A stretch of 20,464 nucleotides of DNA, taken from contig DATKRK010000319.1 of the NCBI GenBank assembly GCA_035532215.1, positions 1-20,464 on the forward strand. The letters run 5' to 3'. Each line of letters starts with the position of its first letter. The first letter of the stretch is position 1. Below the pieces are notes generated by a model. The model did no database searches and was not told the DNA's origin. It saw nothing but the letters and a program-made list of their open reading frames with translations. This stretch comes from JAICIG01 sp035532215. GTDB taxonomy: Bacteria; Planctomycetota; Planctomycetia; Pirellulales; JAICIG01. Both the position numbers and the translations under genes were made by a program. This document shows, in pieces, positions 14,230 to 20,464 of the stretch.

Positions 14230-15114
14230 ATGAACATTCCCTGGAAGCGACTCGCGTCGATCGCCTTGACCGCCCTGCTGTCTGCCTTGTCGCCGCACGT
14301 GCAAGGGAGCGAAAGCGGAATCACCGTCTCAGGCACGGGCGAGGTTCTCGCCAAGCCCACTCGCGTGGAAATCGATCTGTCGGCGGGCGCCGCCGCGGAG
14401 CTTACCGGCGACGCGATCGTCAAATACCAGGACTCGTTGCGCCGCACGCTCGACGCTTTCAAGAAGATGCAGCTCAAGAACCTGACCATCGAGCAGCGGA
14501 GCCTGTCGTTCCAGAGCACGAGCGGCGCCGCGGCGGCCAATGCGTTCGCCCAGCCCGGCAGGGCGCCGTCGACCGCCAAGTCGCAAATCGACATTACGCG
14601 AGCCTTGCGCATCGTGCTGACCGAGACGGACAAGCTTTCGGAACAGGAACTGATGGAAACGATCGGCAAGCTGCTCGACGCCGCCAAGGACGCGGGGGCC
14701 AAAATCGGCGACGGCGCGAGCAACGCCTTGATGCTGCGGATGATGGGGCAGTCGGCTTCCTCGATCCCGGTTGTGACATTCGTCGTCGAGGACGTCGCCG
14801 CGGCCCGCGAAAAGGCCTACCAGCAGGCGTTCGACCAGGCCAAGGCCCGCGCCGCGCGGCTGTCGAACCTGGCCGGCCAACGGCTGGGCCGAGTCGAGTC
14901 GGTGGAAGAAGGGCTGGAAACCAACGCCAAAGACGAGTCCGGCGTCCAAGAGAAGATGATTACCGCCATCTACGGGATTTCATCGAATACGGACAACGAA
15001 GAATCGCGGCTGACGTCGCAAAAGCTAGCCGATATTCCCGTCCGAGTGACGTTGCGAGTGCGGTTCGCTCTGGAAGAGGAGCCCGCCGCAGCCGCGTCCT
15101 CCGGTCTCCGTTGA
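14230..15114 (+). CDS. SIMPL (DUF541, YggE-like) periplasmic protein, copy 1
   Basis: A 294-residue exported protein with a signal peptide (SIALTALLSALSPHVQG) and one SIMPL domain (about 35-285). Diagnostic strands are GITVSGTGEVLAKPTRVEID at the start and DIPVRVTLRVRFAL at the end; between them are a helix AIVKYQDSLRRTLDAFKKM and a second LSEQELMETIGKLLDAAKDAG unit. SIMPL proteins are periplasmic or outer-surface oligomers linked to stress, with no known catalytic activity. It is followed by two paralogues: it shares GKLLDAAKD and the AELTxDAIVKY block closely with copy 2. It starts 11 bp after the GxxExxY stop, with only a weak AGGA upstream; the first gene of this operon may use a promoter inside or before the cassette. 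It is longer than E. coli YggE (about 246). Confidence 0.9.
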   Translation: MNIPWKRLASIALTALLSALSPHVQGSESGITVSGTGEVLAKPTRVEIDLSAGAAAELTGDAIVKYQDSLRRTLDAFKKMQLKNLTIEQRSLSFQSTSGAAAANAFAQPGRAPSTAKSQIDITRALRIVLTETDKLSEQELMETIGKLLDAAKDAGAKIGDGASNALMLRMMGQSASSIPVVTFVVEDVAAAREKAYQQAFDQAKARAARLSNLAGQRLGRVESVEEGLETNAKDESGVQEKMITAIYGISSNTDNEESRLTSQKLADIPVRVTLRVRFALEEEPAAAASSGLR

Positions 15115-15129
15115 AAAAAGGTTGAATCC

Positions 15130-16056
15130 ATGCTGTTGAATGCCCCCTGTCGGGCCGCTTCTGGCAAATTCGCTTTCGGTGCGGCGCTCGCCTTGGTCGC
15201 CGCGGCGCTCGTCGGTTCGGCCGACCGTCAGGCGGTCGCTCAGGTCGTCTACGGCGCGCCGGGCCAGAACCACGCCGAGGGCATTACCGTTTACGGCGCC
15301 GGCGAGACGATCGGCAAGCCCGACCTGGTGGAAATCAGCATGCGGGCCACGGCCAACGCCGAACTGACGGCCGACGCCATCGTGAAGTATCGCGATGCCA
15401 AACGCCGCATCCTGGAGGGCTTCGACAAGCTCAAGCTGGAGAAGCTGAAGATCGAAGAGGTCGGCGTCTCGCTCACCAACCACACGGCCCAAGAGGCGAT
15501 GCAAATGGCCATGCGCGGCATGGTCGACAACAACGCCGCGGCCAAGAGCAAGGTCGAGATCGCCAGCTCGCTGCAATTGAGCGTTTCGGGCATTAGGGAC
15601 CAATCGATCGAGCAAGTCATGGAGACCGTGGGCAAGCTGCTCGACGCCGCGAAGGACTCGGGGGCGGAAATCGGGCCGTCGGCCGCCGATGTCAACATGG
15701 CGTATCGTTACGGCCGGCAGGCCGATAGCGCGTTGGTGCGATTTGTCGTCGTCGATCTGAATGATTTAAGGGAGCAAGCCTATCGAAACGCCGTGGCCGA
15801 CGCCCGCGCACGCGCCGAACGGCTGGCCAAGCTCAACGGCGTCCGCGTCGGCGAGGTGCTCGGCGTGCAAGAGGTGCAAGTTTCGGGCGACGATGGAGGC
15901 CAAACGACGACCCCTTGGGGCCAAGTGGCGCCGTCGCACAACAAACTGAACGAGCCGAGGATCACTTCCGACACGTTCGCCGAAATTCCCTTTCGCGTGA
16001 AGTTGATGGTGCGGTTCGGCATTGCGCCGCCGGAGGAAAAAACGGCGCAGAAGTGA
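15130..16056 (+). CDS. SIMPL (DUF541, YggE-like) periplasmic protein, copy 2
   Basis: A 308-residue paralogue of the preceding gene, 15 bp after its stop, with AAAAGG about 8 bp before the ATG. The signal region (FGAALALVAAALVGSADRQAVAQ) is followed by GITVYGAGETIGKPDLVEI, the first domain strand, and the domain ends with FAEIPFRVKLMVRFGI. The helices AIVKYRDAKRRILEGF and QVMETVGKLLDAAKDSGAEIG match copy 1 closely, so copies 1 and 2 are the most similar pair. A Met- and Ala-rich stretch (EAMQMAMRGMV, about 122-132) replaces the Ala-rich loop of copy 1. No cysteines or metal-binding motif hint at catalysis. It likely forms homo- or hetero-oligomers with its neighbours, by inference from tandem layout. 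Confidence 0.9.
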   Translation: MLLNAPCRAASGKFAFGAALALVAAALVGSADRQAVAQVVYGAPGQNHAEGITVYGAGETIGKPDLVEISMRATANAELTADAIVKYRDAKRRILEGFDKLKLEKLKIEEVGVSLTNHTAQEAMQMAMRGMVDNNAAAKSKVEIASSLQLSVSGIRDQSIEQVMETVGKLLDAAKDSGAEIGPSAADVNMAYRYGRQADSALVRFVVVDLNDLREQAYRNAVADARARAERLAKLNGVRVGEVLGVQEVQVSGDDGGQTTTPWGQVAPSHNKLNEPRITSDTFAEIPFRVKLMVRFGIAPPEEKTAQK

Positions 16057-16098
16057 GATCGGGTTGATTCGTAGCGGCGGTGCAAAGACGAGGCGTTT

Positions 16099-17013
16099 GT
16101 GAAGACATCGGCGATTGCCATTGGCTTGTTCATCTGTGCGTGCCGCCTGGGCGCCGTTGGAGCGGCGGCCGAGGATGAGGGCGTGACCGTCATTGGCAGC
16201 GGCGAAGCGCGAGCTAGGCCCAACGCGTTCGAATTCTTCACGCGAGTCAGCGGCTCGAGCGAGTTGGGCGGCGACGCTTTGGTCAAGTTTCGCGAGTTCA
16301 AGCGGCGCACTACGGCGGCCGTGGAAAAACTGAAGCTGCCTGACAGCGACGTCGCCGTCGGCGGTTTTTCGTTGACCTCGGCCGACGCTGCCAGGTACGG
16401 CCAAATTCAGGTGTTTCGCATCGGCGACGATGGCGAAGAGGAGACGCTCAAGCCGGGAATTATGTTTTCCAGTCTGGTTCGCGTTTGCGTCCGGGGCATC
16501 GACCGACTGCCGGAAGAGCAAGTTCCGGAGAAGATTTCCGAACTGTTCGATCGTCTGAAGGACGGCGGCGTGTCGATTCAACCGGTGCAGGCGAACACCG
16601 ATACCGCCGAGTTCGAGGTGCAAGACGGCTTTGTCGCAGCACCGGTCGTCGTGTTCGTGCTCGAAGACGCGACCGAGCTGCGGCGGCTCGCCCGCCAACG
16701 GGCGTTTCAGGCGGCGCGCACCAGCGCCGAGGAGCTCGCCAAATTGGCGGGCGTCGAATTGGGGGCGGTGGTTTCGATCCAGGAAGTCAGCGGCGAGGGC
16801 GATCCGTGGATGGAAATCGTAGCGCCCGATGCATTCGAGCCCCCGCAGATCGCACGCCGAGGCAAGTTGCGGCTGACATCTGGCACGATGAGCGAAATTC
16901 CGGTCCGGGCCCGCTTGCGCGTTCGTTTCGGCCTCAAGGCGGAAAGCGTTGCTGGGGAAGAAAACGCTGCGGCGGAAAGAAATATTGTCGCGGAACAAGG
17001 AGCGTCGCAATGA
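16099..17013 (+). CDS. SIMPL (DUF541, YggE-like) periplasmic protein, copy 3
   Basis: A 304-residue, more divergent paralogue. The start is GTG at 16099, 5 bp after GAGG, giving the signal peptide KTSAIAIGLFICACRLGAVGAAA. The domain opens with GVTVIGSGEARARPNAFEF and closes with MSEIPVRARLRVRFGL; the helical unit DALVKFREFKRRTTAAVEKL is equivalent to that of copies 1 and 2, but GKLLDAAKD is replaced by SELFDRLKDGG. The tail (EENAAAERNIVAEQ) is charged. It is 42 bp after copy 2, and its TGA overlaps the next ATG (17010-17013), so translation of the next gene is probably coupled. Confidence 0.88.
   Translation: MKTSAIAIGLFICACRLGAVGAAAEDEGVTVIGSGEARARPNAFEFFTRVSGSSELGGDALVKFREFKRRTTAAVEKLKLPDSDVAVGGFSLTSADAARYGQIQVFRIGDDGEEETLKPGIMFSSLVRVCVRGIDRLPEEQVPEKISELFDRLKDGGVSIQPVQANTDTAEFEVQDGFVAAPVVVFVLEDATELRRLARQRAFQAARTSAEELAKLAGVELGAVVSIQEVSGEGDPWMEIVAPDAFEPPQIARRGKLRLTSGTMSEIPVRARLRVRFGLKAESVAGEENAAAERNIVAEQGASQ
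16997..17002 (+). promoter_or_regulatory. Ribosome-binding site inside the SIMPL copy 3 gene
   Basis: AAGGAG lies 7 bp before ATG 17010 and inside the end of the upstream gene; it selects ATG 17010 over the adjacent ATG 17013. Confidence 0.65.
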
Positions 17014-18086
17014 TGCATCGATCCGCCGCACATGCCAAGATTTCCGGCTGGAAAGCGGCGTTGTTGGCGGCTCTGCTGGCGATTGCCGCAGCTTCGCCCA
17101 GCAGCGCCGAAGAAGTGCTGCCTAAGCACATTACGCCGCAAACCTTGAAAGCGGTCAAAGCCGGGCTCGACTATCTGGCCCGCACGCAAGGCGCCGACGG
17201 CGGCTGGCACGACACGCAAGGGGGCGAAGCCTATCCGGTGGCCATGACCGCGCTGGCCGGCACGGCGCTGTTGGCGCACGGCGATTCGCCGACGCGCGGT
17301 CATTACGCGCCGCAAGTGCAAGGCGCCGTCGAGTATCTGCTGGCCTGCAAAACGCCCTCGGGCCTGATCACCGGCGCCGGACAGGAATCGGGCCGGCCGA
17401 TGCACGGACACGGCTTCGCACTGATGTTCCTGGCCTCCGTCTACGGCACGGAGACGAACCCCGCGCGGCGGACGCAGGCCAAGGAGGTCATCGACGCCGC
17501 CGTGGCTTTGACCGCACGCGGACAAAGCCCCGCGGGCGGTTGGACTTACATCCCCGGCAGCGGCGATGAGGGGTCGGTGACGGTGACGCAAGTGCAGGCG
17601 TTGCGTGCCTCGCACAATGCCGGCTTCACCGTGCCCAAAGGGACGATCGAAGAGGCCGTCCGCTACATCGAGCGCTGCAGCACGCCCGAAGGCGGCATCG
17701 TCTATTCGCTTGGCTCGGGCGGCGGGCCGCGTTTGGCGATTTCGGCCGCCGCCGTGGCCACCTTATATAACGCCGGCGAGTACGACGCCCCGGTCGCCGA
17801 GCACTGCCTGAATTACGTTTGGCAGCAGTTCCGCGGCCAGAAGAATTTCAGCAAAGGGGGCGGGCACGACTACTACACGCACCTTTACGCCTCGCAGGCT
17901 TATTACATGGCCGGCGACAAGTATTGGGACGAGTATTTCCCTGAAGTTCGCGAACAGTTGCTTTCCATGCAAGACAAGGGCGACGGCTCGTGGAACGGCG
18001 ATTACATCGGCAAGACCTACGGCACCGCCATCGCCCTGATTATCTTGCAACTGCCGTACAAGTATCTGCCGGTATATCAGCGTTAA
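17010..18086 (+). CDS. Secreted prenyltransferase/squalene-cyclase-like alpha-toroid protein
   Basis: A 358-residue exported protein with a signal peptide (KAALLAALLAIAAASPSSAEE) and five to six alpha/alpha-toroid repeats of the prenyltransferase/squalene-oxidase type. Repeat cores are GLDYLARTQGADGGW, AVEYLLACKTPSGLI, AVALTARGQSPAGGWTY, AVRYIERCSTPEGGIVY and LLSMQDKGDGSWNG; several carry the Q-x-x-x-GxW (QW) motif. The DXDD motif of squalene cyclases was not seen, and the length is about half that of those enzymes, so it is probably a binding protein and not a cyclase. It overlaps the SIMPL copy 3 gene by 4 bp, the strongest coupling in the window, which suggests it works with the SIMPL proteins in the periplasm. 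A 152-bp gap with repeats separates it from the MoxR gene. Confidence 0.88.
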   Translation: MMHRSAAHAKISGWKAALLAALLAIAAASPSSAEEVLPKHITPQTLKAVKAGLDYLARTQGADGGWHDTQGGEAYPVAMTALAGTALLAHGDSPTRGHYAPQVQGAVEYLLACKTPSGLITGAGQESGRPMHGHGFALMFLASVYGTETNPARRTQAKEVIDAAVALTARGQSPAGGWTYIPGSGDEGSVTVTQVQALRASHNAGFTVPKGTIEEAVRYIERCSTPEGGIVYSLGSGGGPRLAISAAAVATLYNAGEYDAPVAEHCLNYVWQQFRGQKNFSKGGGHDYYTHLYASQAYYMAGDKYWDEYFPEVREQLLSMQDKGDGSWNGDYIGKTYGTAIALIILQLPYKYLPVYQR

Positions 18087-18206
18087 AACTGCAGGGAACG
18101 CCCTCGTTAGAACTGTAGGGAACGCCCTCCGTGGCGTTCCGCGAAGCGCGTGAGATCCGGAGTTGATGGGCGGGGCACGGAACGCCACGGAGGGCGTTCC
18201 CTACAG
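18087..18206. repeat. Palindromic repeat (29-bp perfect arms) with a partial extra copy
   Basis: Bases 18113-18141 are exactly the reverse complement of 18178-18206, with a 36-bp loop. Just before, 18087-18110 is a 20/24 direct copy of 18111-18134, so the left arm is partly duplicated. The element begins at the base after the toroid gene's stop and ends 33 bp before the MoxR start. The arms include GGAACGCCACGGAGGGCG, a motif of the sort dispersed in planctomycete genomes (recollection). It could shield the upstream transcript; no T-tract was seen. Confidence 0.82.
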
Positions 18207-18238
18207 ACGAAAACTTCCTCTTCTTGAAAGAACAACCC

Positions 18239-19297
18239 GTGAGCGAAATAGAAAACGACCCCGATCTCGCCGGGCTGGCGAAACTCAAACAAGCGCACCA
18301 AAGCCTCCGCGAGCAAATCGCCCGGATCGTGGTCGGCCAGGACGAAGTGCTCGACCAGTTGATGATCAGCATCTTCGCTCGCGGCCACTGCATGCTCGAA
18401 GGCGTGCCGGGGCTGGCCAAGACGCTGATGGTCAGCACGCTGGCCGATTGCCTGTCGCTGGCCTTCAACCGCATCCAGTTCACGCCCGACCTGATGCCCT
18501 CGGACATTACCGGCACCGAAGTGTTGCAAGAAGACCGCTCGACGGGGGCCCGGCAACTGCGCTACGTTCACGGCCCCGTCTTCGCCAACGTCGTGCTGGC
18601 CGACGAAATCAATCGCACTCCGCCCAAGACGCAGGCGGCGCTGCTGGAAGCCATGCAAGAGCGGCAGGTCTCGGCGGGCGGTCAGCGATATCCCCTGCCC
18701 GATCCGTTCTTCGTGCTCGCCACGCAAAACCCGATCGAGCAGGAAGGCACCTACCCGCTGCCCGAGGCGCAGCTCGACCGCTTCTTGTTCAAGGTCTACG
18801 TCGGCTACCCCAGCCGCGACGAAGAACGGCAGATTTATCGGCTGACGACCGGCATGCAAACGCAGCAGGTCTCGAAAGTGCTCTCCGGCGAGGAGATTCC
18901 CGCCTTGCAAGCGCTCGTGCGGCGCGTGCCGGTCTCGGACCATTGCCTCGATTTCGCGATGGCGCTCGTCCGTGCCACGCGCGTCGGCCAGGACGAAGTC
19001 GAAGGTCCGGGCTACGTGACGAAGTGGATCGCCTGGGGCGCGGGGCCTCGCGCCGGGCAGGCTTTGATTCTGGCCGCCAAGGCTCGCGCGGCGCTCGACG
19101 GCCGCACCAGCGTGACGATCGAAGACATCCGCGCCATGGCGCTGCCGGTGCTGCGGCACCGCCTGGTGACGACTTACGCCGCCCAGGCCGAAGGGCAGAC
19201 CCCCGACACGATCATCAACCGTTTGCTCGAAGACGTTCCCGAACGAGCAGGAGCCGCCCGCGCCGATGGCCAAGTCGCCCACGTATTCCAATCCTGA
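18239..19297 (+). CDS. MoxR-family AAA+ ATPase
   Basis: A 352-residue MoxR ATPase, a hexameric cytoplasmic chaperone-like ATPase that works with DUF58 and von Willebrand A proteins in envelope maturation and stress. It shows Walker A GVPGLAKT (55-62, K61), Walker B VVLADEIN (118-125), sensor 1 ATQNP (161-165), the arginine-finger region EAQLDRF (176-182) and the lid domain (about 255-340). Start: GTG at 18239 with weak upstream AAAG, giving a usual N-terminus (SEIENDPDLAG); a TTG at 18224 would add five residues. The gene ends inside the DUF58 gene (32-bp overlap), so the two are translated together. Confidence 0.95.
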   Translation: MSEIENDPDLAGLAKLKQAHQSLREQIARIVVGQDEVLDQLMISIFARGHCMLEGVPGLAKTLMVSTLADCLSLAFNRIQFTPDLMPSDITGTEVLQEDRSTGARQLRYVHGPVFANVVLADEINRTPPKTQAALLEAMQERQVSAGGQRYPLPDPFFVLATQNPIEQEGTYPLPEAQLDRFLFKVYVGYPSRDEERQIYRLTTGMQTQQVSKVLSGEEIPALQALVRRVPVSDHCLDFAMALVRATRVGQDEVEGPGYVTKWIAWGAGPRAGQALILAAKARAALDGRTSVTIEDIRAMALPVLRHRLVTTYAAQAEGQTPDTIINRLLEDVPERAGAARADGQVAHVFQS

Positions 19298-20192
19298 AGT
19301 GCTGGCCAAGGTCGCAGGGCTCGCGCTTAGAGCCCGGCGGGTGGTCGAAGGCACGATCTCCGGCTTGCACCGCAGTCCGTTCCACGGCTTCGCGGTCGAG
19401 TTCGCCGAATACCGCGAGTATTCGCCCGGCGACGATTTGCGGCGGCTCGACTGGCGCGTGTTCGGCCGCACCGACCGCTATTACGTCAAGCAGTTCGAGG
19501 AAGAGAGCAACCTCCGCTGCACCATTGCGGTCGACGCCAGCGCGTCGATGCGCTACGGCTCGGGGCCGATGACCAAGTTCGACTACGCCGCGACGGTCGC
19601 CGTCTCGCTGGCGACGCTGTTGATCGGCCAGCAAGACCCGGTCGGCCTGGCCTTGTTCGACAGCCAGGAGCGCAAAGTTCTGCCGCCCGCCGCCACGCAG
19701 GCGCAACTCGTGCGGATCGTCGGCGAACTTGAAAGCGCCCAGCCCGATCGCACCACGCAGCTCGGCCCCGTGCTGCAAACGCTGGCCGAACAGGTCCGCA
19801 AACGCGGGCTGATCGTCATCATCTCCGACCTGCTCACCGACCTGGAGCCGTTTTACGACGGGCTATCACGATTGCAGTATCGCGGGCACGAGATCATGGT
19901 GCTGCACGTGCTCGACGGCGACGAACTGGAATTGCCCTTCAACGACCTGGTGCTGTTCCACGACATCGAAGGCGACGAAGAGGTCTTCGCCGAACCGTGG
20001 GCCTTCCGCAACGCCTATCGCGAAGCGATGCAAAAATTCCTCGACGAAGTGCAGAGCGTCTGCGGCAGTCGCGGCATCGATTATCTGCTGATGCGGACCG
20101 ACGAAGACCTGGCGACCGCACTGAGCCATTACCTGCACGCCCGCGACCGGATGCAGCCGCTTGGTCAGCACAAGCAGGGAGGGAAGCACTAA
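19266..20192 (+). CDS. DUF58 domain protein (MoxR partner, VWA-like)
   Basis: A 308-residue cytoplasmic DUF58 protein. The DUF58 core (YSPGDDLRRLDWRVFGR, about 52-68) is followed by a von Willebrand A-like fold: IAVDASASMRYG contains a complete DxSxS metal site (D90, S92, S94), and IISDLLTD (about 181-188) fits the later strand. DUF58 proteins are encoded next to MoxR and thought to be its clients or adaptors. The start at 19266 follows AGGAG by 12 bp and lies inside the MoxR gene; the N-terminus (MAKSPTYSNPEVLAKVAGL) is normal for the family. Downstream, where batA-like VWA and transmembrane genes usually follow, none is seen before the window ends. Confidence 0.94.
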   Translation: MAKSPTYSNPEVLAKVAGLALRARRVVEGTISGLHRSPFHGFAVEFAEYREYSPGDDLRRLDWRVFGRTDRYYVKQFEEESNLRCTIAVDASASMRYGSGPMTKFDYAATVAVSLATLLIGQQDPVGLALFDSQERKVLPPAATQAQLVRIVGELESAQPDRTTQLGPVLQTLAEQVRKRGLIVIISDLLTDLEPFYDGLSRLQYRGHEIMVLHVLDGDELELPFNDLVLFHDIEGDEEVFAEPWAFRNAYREAMQKFLDEVQSVCGSRGIDYLLMRTDEDLATALSHYLHARDRMQPLGQHKQGGKH

Positions 20193-20357
20193 GCCTATGA
20201 GTCGCTCCGACCGCTCGGTTTACGGGTTCCTCTTCTCTGTGCCTGTCAAAGGTCCGGAACGACCATGTGGCTGCGCGCGGCGCATGAACGACGGGCAGAA
20301 GAGTCGGCGCCTCCATCAATGCCCACCGTGCGTGAGTCGCGAGCAGCTTTTACGTAG

Positions 20358-20377
20358 CCCAGGCATTTATGCCTGGG
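20358..20377. repeat. Perfect 9-bp-stem palindrome
   Basis: CCCAGGCAT (20358-20366) pairs perfectly with ATGCCTGGG (20369-20377) around TT. It lies 165 bp after the DUF58 stop. No T-tract follows, so termination is not clearly indicated. The form is that of a short dispersed repeat. Confidence 0.7.
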
Positions 20378-20394
20378 AATTCATCAGACGCGCA

Positions 20395-20459
20395 CCCCTC
20401 GCCCGAATGGCGCCTCTGGGCCGCCGTTGGCGGCCCAGAGGCGCCCTTCGGGCGAGGGG
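20395..20459. repeat. Long GC-rich hairpin (31-bp stem, GTT loop)
   Basis: Bases 20395-20425 pair with 20429-20459 at 30 of 31 positions, the single mismatch being T20408 against C20446, leaving only a 3-base GTT loop. It is the strongest palindrome in the window. It could terminate transcription or be a mobile palindromic repeat; the short ATTTC after it is not a full T-tract. Confidence 0.85.
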
Positions 20460-20464
20460 ATTTC

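Larger units (their letters stand above)
20193..20464. other. Window end: no convincing gene
   Basis: After the DUF58 stop no open frame has family-like content or codon pattern. An ATG at 20197 runs open to the edge but would cross both palindromes, and a 30-codon frame with ATG near 20263 ends at 20355. The stretch appears to be an intergenic region of a cut-off locus; the next gene may lie beyond the window. Confidence 0.4.

Noticed and set aside
18107..19471. Minus-strand open frame of 454 codons
   Set aside because: It is antisense to the MoxR and DUF58 genes with their intact motifs.
20358..20459. Classical intrinsic terminators after the DUF58 gene
   Set aside because: Stems are strong, but neither is followed by a run of T on either strand.
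1..20464. tRNA, rRNA, CRISPR array, integrase or phage module
   Set aside because: No cloverleaf-like sequence, regularly spaced direct repeats or recombinase-type protein was recognised by eye; a dedicated scan could still find a small RNA.

Overview
The window is GC-rich, densely packed bacterial chromosome that reads as a planctomycete, most likely the Pirellula-like order Pirellulales. The evidence is the protein set: a DUF1549/DUF1553 protein with a CxxCH motif next to a Tat-type DUF1501 protein, a secreted PQQ-like propeller with a helical N-terminus, a multi-EF-hand secreted protein, a two-domain S1C protease, tandem SIMPL (DUF541) proteins, a GxxExxY cassette and several families of dispersed GC-rich palindromes. 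The taxon is inferred from protein families only.

Left part (1-2015, + strand): after a non-coding leader with a large imperfect hairpin come a scaffold gene (SufU/IscU type) and sufS, a two-gene iron-sulphur cluster assembly unit. It converges on a minus-strand block.

Minus-strand block (2049-11242), in transcription order: DUF1549/DUF1553 protein, DUF1501 protein, trypsin-like protease with a PDZ domain, an EF-hand protein, a frameshifted small YWTD-like secreted protein, a short ABM-domain protein and a transglutaminase-fold protein whose catalytic residues look lost. Most carry export signals, so this is mainly a set of cell-envelope or periplasmic proteins. Gaps of 36-257 bp, one holding a nested palindrome, make a single operon uncertain.

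Right part (11577-20192, + strand): a divergent intergenic region of 334 bp leads to the PQQ-like propeller gene, then a GxxExxY gene enclosed in inverted repeats (a probable mobile cassette). Next is a tight four-gene unit of three SIMPL paralogues and a prenyltransferase-like alpha-toroid protein (gaps 15 and 42 bp, then a 4-bp overlap). After a palindromic repeat come a MoxR AAA+ ATPase gene and an overlapping DUF58 gene, the start of a classical MoxR-DUF58-VWA operon. Its expected continuation is not visible: the last 272 bp hold two strong palindromes and no convincing gene.

No tRNA, rRNA, CRISPR array, transposase or phage gene was seen. No wholly new multi-gene system is evident. The most notable points are the SIMPL triplet coupled to the toroid protein, the degenerate transglutaminase, the protease with a PDZ domain inside a Ser-to-Cys second trypsin domain, the IscU-spaced scaffold next to sufS, the repeat-bounded GxxExxY cassette, and the variety of long palindromes in intergenic gaps.
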